The notes under the pieces are model-generated. The model was given only the letters and a program-made list of their open reading frames with translations. It made no database searches and was not told the DNA's origin. The position numbers and the translations under genes are program-made. DNA of 64,000 bases from Corticium candelabrum (lineage: Eukaryota > Porifera > Homoscleromorpha > Homosclerophorida > Plakinidae), in NCBI RefSeq assembly GCF_963422355.1, contig NC_085105.1:1984052-2048051 (forward strand). Reading direction: 5' to 3'. Each line of letters opens with the position of its first letter. The stretch's first letter is position 1. Shown here piece by piece: positions 44,519-57,534 of this stretch.

Positions 44519-45660
44519 CACAGTCCACTACGACACTTTTAGATGGCCCACCAACTGGAATTGGCTTCAACTTCGGATGTAACTTTCTACCAGGTCCATC
44601 CTTTTTTAGGCACGGAAGACATGTGCGGCAAATGCGTCGAATGTCCTTACGCATACCGTTCCACCAATACCGCTTGGAAAGTATTCCATACAAAGCATTT
44701 TGCACAAAATGCCCAGAAAATCGGCCTCCGTGCACTTCAGTTAACAGGAGAGACTTCAGTTCTTCTAGGACAGCCACACGAGCACGATATGGAGCTGTGG
44801 GCTCTACGTAACACAAAATGTCGTCGATGATCCTAAACCGCCCTTGTGTCAACTCCAGGTAGCTACTGGATATAGTATCTAGGTACCGAGCTTTCCTGTC
44901 GTCGTCCGGTACCATGTCTTCTACTACCAACATTTGGATCTCCGCAAGACCGATTTGCGTCCGTTTTCTGGTTTTCCACTATCTCTTCACGGCTTCCGCT
45001 AAATTCTTCCCGTTTCTTCTGCTGTGCGACTACCTCTACTGGTGCGTCCATGCCATCAGTCGCTTCATCTGCTGTACCGACCGGAACGTCTGCTTCAACA
45101 GCAGTAGGCGAGACGGCATTGTGGTTGACTCGGCCAGCACGGTGTGCCTGATCTCGGGCGATATCTCCTGTATCATCATTCTCAGCAGGCAAGCTTCCTG
45201 CGGACGGATTAGGCGTGACTAGCAATGAACGCAATGCGACGTGATCGGTGTAAACAACAGTGTCGTGGCCTAGAATCTAGGCTCTAAAACTTCTTCTTTG
45301 CCCATACGACTGCAAGCGCTTCCAATTCGGAGATTCCATAACGAGTCTCTGCTGACGTAAGGCTTAATTAAGCCTCGACGCAGCGAAAACCTGCGATTGT
45401 GACGCTCCGCAGTCTTTCGCTTCAACTTGCGTCGAAACGCGGCGAATCGCTTCGAAACTTTCTCATGGGAGCCGACGCACGGCATCCGTTTTTCATGGAT
45501 CTGGACTGACGTCGTATTTCGAGATGATATGACCAGATACAGTGTCTCCGGTCTTGCTATGCGACACTTGTTCGGCTTCTATTTTAGATTTGCCTTCCTC
45601 GAAGACCAACGCCAAGTGGCGAAGATGCTCTTCGAGATCTAAATAGACCACAGCAAACTC
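44519..45660 (-). pseudogene. Decayed Ty3/gypsy pol fragment (RT end, RNase H, integrase zinc finger)
   Basis: In - strand order, with several stops and frame changes: an RT C-terminal block (GHIISKY), an RNase H block (ISELEALAVVWA, then YTDHVALRSLL), HRAGRVNHNA, and an integrase N-terminal HHCC-type region (HGGRFSGH, KRYWWNGMRKD, CRTCLPC). The catalytic integrase core and LTRs are absent. It occupies the place in unit B where the collagen/lectin gene body should be. It is an old, inactive remnant. Confidence 0.82.
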
Positions 45661-45900
45661 CTCCAGTCCTCGTAGTAGTGTTCTGCATCATCCTTTAGTA
45701 TGTTGCGTTGTGTAATTGCATCATCATTACACAATCCAAACGTCATTACCTTGAATTCGTGTAGCTGGCTCTTCTAGATTGTAATACAATTACAACACAT
45801 TTTGAGATTGAATCACTTTTTGGAGGCCGGCTATAGAGTAGAGCGCATGCACTAATAATAATGATTTACCGCTAAGTAAACGAGATTTACATAATTGTAC

Positions 45901-46021
45901 CTTTTCTGCAGCAGTGTGAATTCTGACAAGCACCTCCGTGGATTTTAAATTTGCAATGATGATCGATTGCATGCTGTTGTCCAAAAAGGGAAAGAAGGTC
46001 TTTAGGGGGCAACAAGTTCAT
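45901..46021 (-). pseudogene. Orphan first exon of the collagen/H-lectin gene (unit B)
   Basis: Matches exon 1 of the 34223-30566 gene: MNLLPPKD start, HGGACQ, CC, KG, and a phase-1 GT donor. The hydrophobic leader core is changed (FGQQHAIDHHC) and two codons longer. No Gly-X-Y or lectin exons follow on the - strand. The next sequence downstream is the gypsy remnant. Confidence 0.75.
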
Positions 46022-46717
46022 CGTGTGTAGAGCAAACAGTCGAGATTCCTGGCTAGATATATAAATGCAATATTTTAGTTACAAGGTATACGCGCGTGCT
46101 AGTAACGCAATCCAGTAAAAAGCATAACTTACCTTCAATTTTTTTCAATGTGCTCTTGCCGAAGAGCGCAGAGTAAATGAAAGTTGCAAACCCTAGTGGG
46201 TCAGGTGTAACACGGACACGTGAGTGAGCACGTGCAAGTGTTTACCTTGCGAAATCATTTGCTAGAATTTGACAACATGCTCATTTCGCGTGGACACGCA
46301 CAGGCACATGCGCACTGTGCGCGTACTTTCGATGAAATCGCTTTATTAATTAAATCAGAGTGAGACAGTAAATTACCGAGCACGTCTCCGTTACCGGACA
46401 CCATCAATTACAGCCGGACAGTCCTCTTACATGATTAATTTTAAATAATTAATTAATTAACTTCTAGCCTCGAACGTCTAGACCAGAGGCGCGAGAAGAT
46501 GGCCGCAGCTATAGCTAAGCTCTGCATACGGTCAGAGTCTGAGACTTCGTTATTCCGACAACATTTGACCCTCTGGTTTCTGTCGGACTACCACGACTGT
46601 CGGATTATCGGTAACAAATATGCACAACTATCTGTAGCTGCATGTGCGTGTACCTTCGTCAGAAAGTGAGGGTGTCAGATTACTGAGTGTCGTGAATTGG
46701 GATTCTGTTATGCTTTT

Positions 46718-46762
46718 CTCCCGGAAGTCTGACGCGACGAAAAAGGTCCGGCTACGCGAGAC
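46718..46762. mobile_element. Partial end of the foldback element
   Basis: CCCGGAAGTCTGACGCG, then GTCCGGCTACGCGAGAC, matching the right terminus of the 32514-33485 element. The remainder is absent or diverged. Confidence 0.5.
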
Positions 46763-46933
46763 AAAAAGAGATTAATGTCCCGGATAAGACAATGAACAGT
46801 GAAGACAATCTTCACCAGGTAGGAACTGTTACCAACACGTGCCTACACAAACCAAAATGTTCAGTGTATTTCACACACGTTGCTGCAGCCGCTTCTAACC
46901 AGAAGGGAATCCGACAAATCGACATACCGATCG

Positions 46934-47259
46934 ATGAAGAATGCAGACGGGTCGATTGCGACTGACTCGGAAACTCGCGCGAGCAGCTCAACGTCGAGTG
47001 CACTTGCGAGGAGACGTGTATTGAGTGACGCCAGCTCTGTGGAGGATTATGTGTCTATTGAGTTGCCGTCGTTGGGTCCTATTGGAGACAACAACGCTCT
47101 GGCTATTGCTCTGCACAAGTGCAAGAAATATGTGCTCCAGCTCTATCTGTTTCTTCTGAAAGTGGTTGGTTGTTTGCTGCTGTGTGGTGTGATGTTTAGG
47201 TGTTGGATTATAGGTCTGCGTTTCCGGTCGGTGGCTCGTTCGTTTAGCTGTCTGCTTGT

Positions 47260-47290
<31 letters not shown>

Positions 47291-47373
47291 ATGTATGTAT
47301 GTATGTATTTATGTATGTATGTATGTCTGTGTGTCTGTCTGTCTATCTGTCTGCCTGCCTGTCTGTCTGTCTA

Positions 47374-47426
<53 letters not shown>

Positions 47427-48392
47427 GTCTGTGTGCTTGCTGTCTGTCTGTCTGTTTGTTTGTCAATACATATATTTTCAAACACTGAACTATTATACAC
47501 CATCTAAGCAAAGCAACTAAATACTACCCAAGCCAATGGGGCTTGGTTCTACCTACAACTGTTTACGTTTATGTTGCTGTCTCTTGAAACAATCTTCTTT
47601 ATTTTTCTGTCAATCGCTCTAGCATTTGATCGTTGTAGACACACAGAAAACACAGATCTCCAGTATGTCTTGAAGGTTGGTGCATTTGGCTTTCCGTCTT
47701 TGTCTCTTGATAGCTGTGACAGTTTCTTCAAATAGTCTTCAGCTTTCTGTCTCCAACAGCCAAAATGTTTGAAGACTATAGGCACAAATGTTGGTCGAAA
47801 ACTTTCAGGCAAGAGCTCCTGGTTGTACTTTTTGATCTTCAGATTTTCTCTTCTGGTTGCCGCTGCTCTCTGAGTTGTAGCTGATAAGCCTTCTATTTCA
47901 TTGCTTCAGGGATGAGCTAGAGCAATATCCAATTCGAGATCCATCCCCGATGCCGAATCGAATACGACTATGTCTGATCTGTCTTCAGAATTGACATACG
48001 TTCCTCTGGGTTCTTTTACGAATTGGAGTTGACTCAAACAGTCTGACCATGCTGAAACCATGTTGTTATGGCTGATTAATGGGCTGCCCCCAGTCTTACA
48101 TGTTAGTAGGTGGTATCCATCTGAGTCTAATTCTTTCCCACAGTCACACTGACCAGAAGCCAAAGGCATTTGGCAGTCCAGTCTCATCAAGGATGCCAAG
48201 CAGAAATCGCACGGAGATAATGCATGCCATGTCTGTCTGTCTGTCTGTCTGTCAATCATCATTTATTTCTTACAATCACACTATCATACATCACAGCAGA
48301 AACTACTCGACTAAAGCTAAATGCTTTATAGTGTTCATAGGTAAGTGTATACATATTTTCTGAGGCAAAAGAGACAACTAAAAGTACACTAC

Positions 48393-48433
<41 letters not shown>

Positions 48434-48491
48434 GTCTGTGTGTGTGCTTGCTGTCTGTCTGTCTGTATGTGTGTCTGTCTGTCTGTATGAG

Positions 48492-48526
<35 letters not shown>

Positions 48527-48649
48527 ATCTGTCAAAGAACATTTATTGAAACATCAACGCTAACACAGAATAGGTGCTAAGACAGAATATATACTAAGGA
48601 TTCCTGATAAACAGCATTAGTGGTCTTACAAGATAAAGTCTAACGAACA

Positions 48650-48684
<35 letters not shown>

Positions 48685-49465
48685 TTATGTCTGCCTGCCT
48701 GTCTCTCTTCCTGCCTGTCTGTCTGTCTGCCTGTCTGTGTGTCTTACTATTTATTTGTGTATCTGTGCGATTGTCAAGGTCATGTATTAGAATTGACTCG
48801 CTTTAACTTAATTAATTAATTAAGTTACAATTCTAAAATCAAAGGAAAACAAGTATTTAATTAAGCATGTTAGAATTCAAAAACTATTTATATTAGCTGA
48901 CATTACTATTTATGCTTATCAGTCTGTTTGCTACATATTTGTGTGTTTTTTCTTTGTCATAACACGATGGAGTCTTTACTGAGTCAAATATGGATCCAGC
49001 TCACTATTGACTGTGTGCGTGTTTGCAGCTTGGTTGGTTGCCGTGGATGTCCGATGAGGCAGTGCCTCGTTGTGGCGAAGCATTCACATGGGTTTTCAAC
49101 ATCGTGTACCCTATTATCGTAATTGCCATTTTAGTATTGGGATACATACTGCAATTTGCATCCTGTTTGAGCCGGTCTCGGGTATCAATCATTCACTATG
49201 TTATGATTACGTCAGTTAGCTTATATTTGTTGTTACTTCTAGCCATACTATGAAGCCATAGGACGAAATCACTCAGCAATGAACTGCAGTGATCGAGACC
49301 AGGACCTCGACGTGTGTGTGAATCCTATTTCGACGTACTTTTGGCCGGACGTAATGCACGCTCTCAGTTACAGTTATGCCTTTTATGTCTTTCGTTGGTG
49401 CAAGAACGAGGAACTGGAAACAGTGATGACAAAGGTAAAGTCTGAATTGTTTTGGGAATACTTAA

Positions 49466-49541
<76 letters not shown>

Positions 49542-51707
49542 GCGCACTGTATCTGTACTATCAGAGTTATCAACGGGTCAGAGAATGAAAGTGTTTGGAT
49601 AATTGACATCCTACTGTACTTATTTTTGATATTTCAATTATTATTATTATTATTATTAAAAACTATTAACTAATTTGATGGCGACTCAAGTTTAATTGAT
49701 CGAAATCACCAACACCAGTTGGGAAAGTATGGCACTGTGCATGCAGTTGTAGTACAACATGTGCTGTTGTGGTGTTAGACATTCCTTCAGACTATGAATA
49801 GCAGACACATCGGCTATCTTTCACGAGGAGTACTGACAAGAAAACTGAGGTCAACACACATTACTTGTGTGAACTATAGTACAGGATAGTTAACAAGTGT
49901 TGTGTTGTTAGGTTGATTTTAATGGTAGGGATTGCTTGGGTGCTGCTTCAGTTTGTCACCAATATTCTTGTCATTGTGGCTCGGATTTTGGATTGCCAAG
50001 TAACCGGTCAAGGACGAATCGGCTTCAGTTCGTGGATCGCAGCAGGAGATGAATTGACGTAAGCATCGTAACAGAACAAGCTCTGGAATAATGAATTTGT
50101 GTTACGATGGTATGTGTGCTGTAGTGTTCCTCAGATGTATGTTTTGCTTGTATTCATGTTGATCGGATTTCTCGGCATGGACATGGTGTATGTAGCTGTG
50201 GCTGCAAACTACGGGGCACAATGCGAACTACTCATCTTTCTCATTCGAGGTCTGAATGAGCGAATCGAAGAGAAGAGCATCTCACTCCAGCAGGCCATGC
50301 GGGTTTGTACTCACAAATTGATACAAACGTTGTGCAGTTGTGTGGCTAAGTGAACATCACTTGTAATACACTGCTATGTTGTAAGCAACGTGCTCGCTAG
50401 TTGCTATACCGCGCAGACACGAGACAGTGTGGGCTTCAATGGGCAACTTGCCAGGTTGTGAGGGATTTGTGAATGATGGGTTAACGAGAGTGGTCAGCTC
50501 ACACGCTGAGCTGCAACAAGTGGCGTGAACCCAAGTGGTCACTCAGGGTGACTTTGGAGGATCAACGCCTATTAGAACCACCATGTAGTTAAGCCCAAGA
50601 GGTCAGTCAAGCTGACGTTGGAGACTGTTTACCCTGCTTGAGCCCAAGAGGTCAGTGGAGTTTCGTGACATTGGAGGCTCAACACACATCACAGAACCCA
50701 TTTCGTTTAATGACGTACATGAGACAACTGGCTTGCACCGAAGATGTCAGTCACATTGACGTTGCAACCCGAGTAGAGGTACTCGTAATGTTGGGTCAAG
50801 ACTGGTCTGAACATGGCCTCTTTTCTGGCACGCTTCCTGATATACATTTCATATAACCTCCCTAAAACATGGGTGGGAGTGAGGGATATCAAGAAATGCA
50901 ACAAACTGAACAATGCAACGTTCTCACAGTCATTTGTATTAATACATAGTTCAACTGCTAGCTATTATTAACATTACTACCCTCTGTAATCTTCAACTCC
51001 TGATGTTAACGTATGTTTACTATGTAAACTAACCAATATCGTGTGGTAGGATTATCACAACGCTGGCAACTATATAGACTCTTTGGGTAAACAATTGGCG
51101 ATTGCGATGTCACTGATTGAAGTGATCTTCATTGCTCAAGCGGTTGTGGGTAAGTGTGATGGAAGAGAGTGTGGTGTGTTGCCTGATGTGTGATTGTCGT
51201 TGCTTAGCATTTGTCTCATTGTACGATGTGAAGGACAGCGCCACAAGCGGTACAACAGAAATACTCTTCTTTATTGCCGGAGTGTCGTACGTCCTTCTAT
51301 GGTCTGCAGTTGCCATATTTGCATTAATTCAGGTGTTTCTCTATATTGATATTTATCGATTATTTTAGTGCATTTTTGTATTCTTAGGCATCGAGGCTAA
51401 ATAGTGCCTGTAGTGCTACAGTTCAGGTGTCATTGGATGTTCGTCTTTTTGGCTACCAGGATGCAACGCAATCAGACATTGACTCATTCATTGTGTATAT
51501 GACATCGCATGGTCAACAGAGAGCGGTGTGCATACTTTGTTGATTGTTTGTACAGGAACATGTGATGAAGTGTTTACATGTGTGTAGGCAAGACTATTTC
51601 GGTTACCGATATATAGTAGCCATTTGTGGGGGTTGGTGGCAGCTGTCTTTACCGTGTTACTAATTTTGTCATCACTCGGTGTTCTGAAGTTTTCTTTACG
51701 CCTGTAG
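46934..51707 (+). CDS. Multi-pass membrane protein, candidate gustatory receptor-like (insect chemoreceptor superfamily)
   Basis: Nine exons join into 461 codons in one frame: 46934-47161, 49029-49181, 49243-49439, 49912-50058, 50125-50302, 51050-51149, 51208-51332, 51388-51525, 51588-51707. A Ser-rich, leaderless N-terminus of about 60 residues precedes [15 protein letters not shown], like the first-helix motif of insect Gr proteins. Hydrophobic segments follow: [105 protein letters not shown] and a final [17 protein letters not shown]. Between them are an amphipathic [15 protein letters not shown]...[15 protein letters not shown] stretch and [10 protein letters not shown] before the last helix, as in Gr/Or proteins. 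The family's TYxxxxxQF signature is not exact. Exon 3's donor was chosen by phase; an in-frame upstream ATG exists at 46880. It could be an unrelated 7TM protein. Confidence 0.62.
47261..47465. repeat. (TGTC)n/(TGTA)n array
   Basis: About 200 bp of TGTC with TGTA and TGCC variants, in intron 1 of the membrane-protein gene. LINE copy 3 abuts its right edge. Confidence 0.95.
47466..48255 (-). mobile_element. LINE 3'-end fragment, copy 3
   Basis: The - strand remnant reads [18 protein letters not shown], then [22 protein letters not shown], a stop, [27 protein letters not shown], and [18 protein letters not shown]. These are the same blocks in the same order as copies 1 and 2. The sense 3' end (AATATATGTATTGACA) runs into (GACA)n. 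The 5' truncation point also lies in a GACA array (48229-48255). It sits in intron 1 of the membrane-protein gene, antisense to it. Confidence 0.75.
48256..48740. repeat. Alternating (TGTC)n arrays and short unique blocks
   Basis: TGTC arrays at 48229-48255, 48391-48535 and 48649-48740 separate blocks of about 110-135 bp. Two blocks begin CAATCATCATTTAT and CAAAGAACATTTAT right after TGTC. Read on the - strand, these look like independent, extremely short LINE 3' ends with (GACA)n tails. Confidence 0.75.
49468..49540. repeat. (CA)n microsatellite
   Basis: About 35 CA units just after exon 3 of the membrane-protein gene. Confidence 0.96.
50531..50775. repeat. Degenerate 50-65 bp repeats in intron
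   Basis: Three to four copies of a block like CCCAAGAGGTCAGT...TGACRTTGGAG starting near 50531, 50594, 50643 and 50735, inside intron 5 of the membrane-protein gene. No coding sense. Confidence 0.5.
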
Positions 51708-52824
51708 CTCATCGTTTGTGTAAGTAATAATACAAAGTATAAATTTGAGATTAATGAACTCTTTGACATTGACTGGTATTTTAAAAATTTTAGTACATCT
51801 TTGTAGTATTAATTAGTAAGTATGCAAAACGTGTGATTGTATAGGTTGATAAATATTTGATGGCTGTTGACGATTGAATGATTAGCAAATACAGTGACTA
51901 ACATCAAGGATGGCACGATTGAGCACATGATTGCATATCGATGATTTGTTTGAGTGTTCAAAATTTTATGGCAGACATAGTCATCGTCTTGGCAACCTCA
52001 CAAAAAATTAGTCATCAGGAGTTTTAAGAATTTATATATATTTCATAAATATCAGATAATGATACTGATTGTGGTGGCAAGTAACCGAAATTTGAAGACT
52101 TCAGAGATGTCACTCTCAGTGTGATCTGAGTAATTTTACTATTCTACTCTACAGCATGAAAACAAAATTTTTTTGGGACCACCATAACTTGAGTGACTTT
52201 AGTGGTCAGGATGGCAACCTCACTGGAATAATTGGTCATCACATGAACTCAGCTAGTTGTCAAATGACGACTTTACGACCATTTTTTGAACAGTGTTTGT
52301 AGTTTGATTAGATGTCTTGAGGCGTGTCTTATTGTGAGTGAACATTGCATGTCAGCATCCTACCATTGCTGTGCTCTGTCCTTGTACTATGGGCAACTTT
52401 TAATGTAGATACGACTGCAAGGCTTTTTGTTTTACTGTTTTTAAGTGTAGCAAGCAATTGGTGATCTGTTGTGCTGTTAATCAATTCAGTGAAGAATCAG
52501 TTTTTAGCTATACAGGCCTGCATGCTGTATCCCTAGTTTGTAAGGATTGCTTTAAGCTTGTAAGGGATAGCAGTTGTGAACATAGAGTGATATTTGTAAT
52601 GAATAGTCTGGTCTGTTGTAGTGTTGAGTATTATGGTCGTCTTAGCATTCTTTCAGGTCTATAATTTAATTAATATTCAAGCATGATTGAAGTGTGGTGT
52701 ATTATATGAGACAGTCTGTCCTTGTTTGTCTTACCTCAAGTTGAATGCCTAGCTGGTTGCAGCAAGCCAGCACTGTTGAGAGGAGCAAGGATGACGATAG
52801 ACTATTTTATTAAATTTTTTTATT

Positions 52825-53150
52825 AAGACAATGCTTTATGGGCAACTGAACCAGCTGGTGGTCCAAAACTTTGCTTCAAAGACACACTGAAGCAAACATA
52901 AAATCGTGCAGCATCATGTAGTGGTATCACACTGGGGAAAAAGAGCACTTGACAGGACTTTGTGGAGATCTTACTGCAAACCTTGACCAAGTATTTTGAA
53001 GACAAACGAGTGCAAGCATTACAACAAAGGAGGGAAAAGCGAAAACTGTAGTGTCATCAATGAGTGGCAATTACATCTGTGATATATGGTGCCACTCTTG
53101 CTCAGTGCAAATTGGTTTATCTAGAGGGATTGAGACACAGACAAAGTCAT
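52825..53150 (+). mobile_element. LINE remnant (RT C-terminus and terminal zinc finger)
   Basis: Across shifted frames the sequence gives GGPKLCFKDTLKQ, ALDRTLWRSYC, FEDKRVQALQQRREKRK and ICDIWCHSCSVQIGLSRGIE. This is the characteristic end of CR1/RTE-like LINE polyproteins found widely in invertebrates (GGQKKRFKDTLK, DRxxWR, CxxC...SRIGL). It has multiple stops and is inactive. It belongs to a different LINE type from copies 1-3. Confidence 0.72.
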
Positions 53151-54880
53151 AATTGAGATTAGTCGTTTTGACTGCTCATTCCATCAATCAAAATGAGATA
53201 GTAGAGGTACTGAACGAAATTGGTCAACTCATGGCATTGTAGTCTGCGCAGTACAGCAAATATGGTGCTCAACACAAACGAAAGATACTGACTGGCAGCA
53301 GGAAGTCTCAGCAGCCCATTGGTTATGCCACTGAACTTGGGGCTTCTAGACAGATCATTTGTCTATCAGTCAATCCATACGCACGTTTCCCGAATATCTC
53401 TTGTTGAATGAGCAAGTCAGGCTGTGGATGTTAGAGCCATGTATACTGTTTGTGTACTAGCATTCTGACAGCAAGCCACACCCACGTTACTCGGTGTCCT
53501 CGTGTTGTTACTCTGCGTCTTCATATAGTTACCTGGCGTTCTCATGTGGTTCTAGACGCAGTGTCATCACCTGGCGTCCTCATATATAGTCACCGTGCGT
53601 GTTAATTCTACATTGTAATCGTTATACGGGAACCGAACAAGACTTAGCGCGAAAGAGTCTGAGGACGCGGCTGTTTTTCTAATAAAAGTATTAATCACGA
53701 AGGTATGTAAGAGGTGCAGGTAAGAGGTGGTACAATAATTCGATAATATGTGTTCTTATGACGCAATACACGTTTGTCTCATGATTTCAATTAAAAGTGT
53801 ATGATGCAATAGTTGGCATTTGTCCCGTGATCGCCTCTGGACGATGTAGGGAAAGTTCTATGACGTGATTTCGTCGTGGTTTCGCTATCTCTATCCCTAG
53901 ATAATTAATTAAGTTAACACCCTACTATATTACTGTACTGTTTTCGTGCTAGCAGTGTAGTACCGTACGTTTCAGCTATTGAGCATTGTCATTCCATGCA
54001 ACTGAGTCAATTGATGCTTGCTTGTCTTGTTCAGTTCAAATGGGTAAGAACTTTGCACTCACGTGCGTCTTAATTGATGCAAAAGAAACACAGGGGAAAT
54101 CTCTTGGTCATACCAGAGAGAACAAATTATTCTCTCAGCAATTTGATCGGCTCAGTCAGTAGAGTGAGTTCAAGTCGCACGTACAGAGGGAAAATTTTTC
54201 ACTTGTTTTACTGCTACACCGTGTGAGTATTTATCTTCTGGCTTTGTGCAACGGCACCACTATCTATGTAGTCTAAATGTATATGCGTTTCCAGATAAAT
54301 TGTGGACGCTGTTTGCTAGTTAATTAACTTGCTTGCATAGGCTTTAGAGCTCATGGTGGCAAAGTGCCATTGTTTCAGTTTACGAATGAGGGATTTTAGA
54401 AATCTTTTTTTCGTGGGTGCGTCTTCTTGTATGCAATAATTTATGACGATAGAATTCTCCCGACTACCACTCGTGACTCTTTCTAAGTCATTGCTGTCTG
54501 GGAAATTCAGCTGACAGACATCGTCTAGAGACAAAGGCATGATTTGTCTAGCCTTCCTTGCCAATTAACTTGCTACTTAATTAATAATAAATTGCCTGGT
54601 TGGATCGTCAGTGTGTTTACTATTACAGTCTACATGCATGTAAAGTACGGCGACACACATTCGTGGACAGACGTATACGTCAGAGATGTAACCAAGCTAA
54701 CGGAGGGGCGAAATGGCTGGCTAGTACGCCTAGAGAGGACGAACAGAAAACATTTGTGCATGTATATTGTATACATATACGTAAGTGCACTTGTGTATAC
54801 ATGCAGGGTTAGGATAATGTCTATTACCGAAGCGTCACATCTCGACTTTTGGTGGTAGAGCTCCAGCCATTCAAGAGACC
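53150..54880. other. Intergenic region, no confident gene
   Basis: An 82-residue - strand ORF at 54316-54564 is open but lacks other support. At about 54148-54181, GGCTCAGTCAGTAGAG followed by GAGTTCAAGTCGC resembles tRNA A and B boxes with the middle deleted, perhaps a SINE relic. A repeated GGCGTCCTCATATAG-type motif lies at 53500-53590. Confidence 0.4.
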
Positions 54881-54885
54881 CTAGG

Positions 54886-55669
<784 letters not shown>

Positions 55670-55749
55670 TCAAGTGAGGCAAATTGAAACTCACAAAACG
55701 GTTAATTAATTAAATTTAAATTTAATTGATTAATTAATTATTAATTTAA

Positions 55750-56688
55750 ATGCTATGTTTGCAACTACTGCCAGTATTTATGCTCATGCAGATCAATGTT
55801 AACAGGGAAAAAGTAAAATCTAACCATGATTTTACTCAACAATGCAAAGAAAGAGTAACCCATCTGGCTGCTACTCATCAACGATTTACGCAACCCAAGA
55901 CACTAGAAGCTTGTTATCAATCTGTCGATACTCCGCGAAAGGAAGATCAATCTAAAATGGCACGCCTACATCAACACCCGAGACACTACACAGCAAGACG
56001 CATCAAATTTGAAGAAACAACAATAGAAGGAGAAAGGAAAAGCAGACTAGAAGGAGAACTTTCTGAACACAATAATGCTGGCGGATGCAGTCAGTTGGTA
56101 GAGCAGCAGTTTGACACTCACGGTGGAGCTACGGCGACTCGTGATGTCAAACTTGCCGAGCACAGTCTCAGGTTGGACATGATGGATTACAAGGACACAA
56201 ACGGTGTGCTCCTGTGGAAGATCACTGACATCAGACGACGTAGGAGAGACGCTGTGAGTGGTAAGACACCGTCGATATACTCACAGCCATTCTACACGTC
56301 TCCGCGTGGTTACAAAATGTGCGCTCGAATGTATCTCAATGGTGATGGCATGGGGCGCGGTACACATTTGTCGCTGTTCTTTGTTATCATGCGAGGAGAA
56401 TACGATTGTTTACTATCGTGGCCTTTCACACGAAAGTTCACTCTTAGAGTCATCGATCAAGGTGGCATAAACCACATATCAGATACGTTCAGACCTGATC
56501 CGACATCGTCATCTGTTCAGAGGACTGGACATGACATGAACGTTGTCAGTGGATGCCCGCTGTTTGTTTCACTAGAGACGCTAGATACTGGTAGTTACAT
56601 TCGGAATGATGCCATGATTATTCAAGTCGTAGTTGATTGCACTGAGCCTGACGCTATAGTCGACCACAGAGATGCAATCCGACTTTAG
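55750..56688 (+). CDS. MATH (TRAF-C) domain protein
   Basis: Open for 312 codons without an intron. The first 130 or so residues are hydrophilic and Lys/Glu/Gln-rich (probable coiled coil). From about residue 140 comes a MATH/TRAF-C domain: NGVLLWKITDIRRRRRDA, YSQPFYTSPRGYKMCARMYLNG, GTHLSLFFVIMRGEYD, LLSWPFTRKFTLRVIDQ, GCPLFVSLETLD, YIRNDAMIIQVVVDC. Spacing fits TRAF family members, which use this domain to bind receptor tails or adaptors. No RING or TRAF zinc fingers are seen upstream. The ATG at 55750 opens with a hydrophobic stretch that may be intron. A good acceptor at 55787-55789 allows splicing from the coiled-coil exon ending at 55226 in phase 0, so this may be the last exon of that gene. 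Confidence 0.8.
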   Translation: MLCLQLLPVFMLMQINVNREKVKSNHDFTQQCKERVTHLAATHQRFTQPKTLEACYQSVDTPRKEDQSKMARLHQHPRHYTARRIKFEETTIEGERKSRLEGELSEHNNAGGCSQLVEQQFDTHGGATATRDVKLAEHSLRLDMMDYKDTNGVLLWKITDIRRRRRDAVSGKTPSIYSQPFYTSPRGYKMCARMYLNGDGMGRGTHLSLFFVIMRGEYDCLLSWPFTRKFTLRVIDQGGINHISDTFRPDPTSSSVQRTGHDMNVVSGCPLFVSLETLDTGSYIRNDAMIIQVVVDCTEPDAIVDHRDAIRL

Positions 56689-57534
56689 ACTGCCCAAGTT
56701 GACCGACCACCTGCTCCGGGATCAGAAACTCGGCAGCCTCGGAGTCTATTCTCTTGGTACCGAGGCGGTGTTGCGCTATTTTGAGATTGCTGATCTACGA
56801 AATCTCAATGCGCATTCTTGTTGTTAGCTGTTTGCATTACTGATTTCATTGATGTATTCAGTATAGATGCACTTCGATCTTTTGTTAGAAATATATAAAA
56901 AAGTCATTCCTAAGTAAAAGAGTTCCAATGAATACTTTCAGTTTTACTTCTGCATGATCCTAGGTTTTCATCGATGCTAATGTTCTCTTTACTGTTTCCT
57001 ACACGCGTGCTCTTTTGCATGCATTATATAAAGAGTTTTCTATGCAGTTGTTACCTATTTTCCTTTCTAAATTTGCCCAGAGCACTAAGCCGAGTCTGAG
57101 TCTACATGTCATTTCTACAGTGTAACAGCACTACACTGCACGTATTAGAACGTATACTATATTGCAGGTCCATGTCGTCAATTTCTTTGCACTATTTTGA
57201 AGTAATTGTAAGACATGCACCATCTCCTCTAAGGGTGCTTCTGTAGTAGACCTTCGCATCCAAATGAAACAAGGCTAGTGCAATGTAGGTATAGTGTGTG
57301 TAACTCTAGATACTCGTACAGAATCGAGCGCAAACTCGATAGATAATTGGTTGGAACTAATAATTATAATTATTGTTCATGAGTCCTTTTCAATGAATTG
57401 TTCACGCCTCTTCGTTGAAAGCTACCGCCAATGAATAGATGCACGGGCTGTGACTTGCACAACGCTCGAGCCATGGCAAAAAGTCGTCTTCAAGCTCAAA
57501 GTCTTGCAGGTGAGATCTCATCATTTCGTTAGCT

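Larger units (their letters stand above)
36327..46564. repeat. Tandem duplication 2, unit B
   Basis: Matches unit A at 36327-41780 (A: 22781-28340), 44165-44518 (A: about 28370-28720), 45763-46510 (A: about 33935-34656) and about 46514-46564 (A: 36275-36322). Unit B has gained about 2.4 kb at 41780-44165. It has lost the 5.2 kb carrying collagen/lectin exons 2-8, where a gypsy remnant now lies. Confidence 0.8.

Noticed and set aside
44543-44830. + strand ORFs at 44543-45222
   Set aside because: Antisense to the gypsy pol remnant, whose - strand motifs explain the open frames.
53450-53700. Possible solo LTR (repeated GGCGTCCTCATAT motifs and AATAAA near 53687)
   Set aside because: No TG...CA ends or target duplication could be found.
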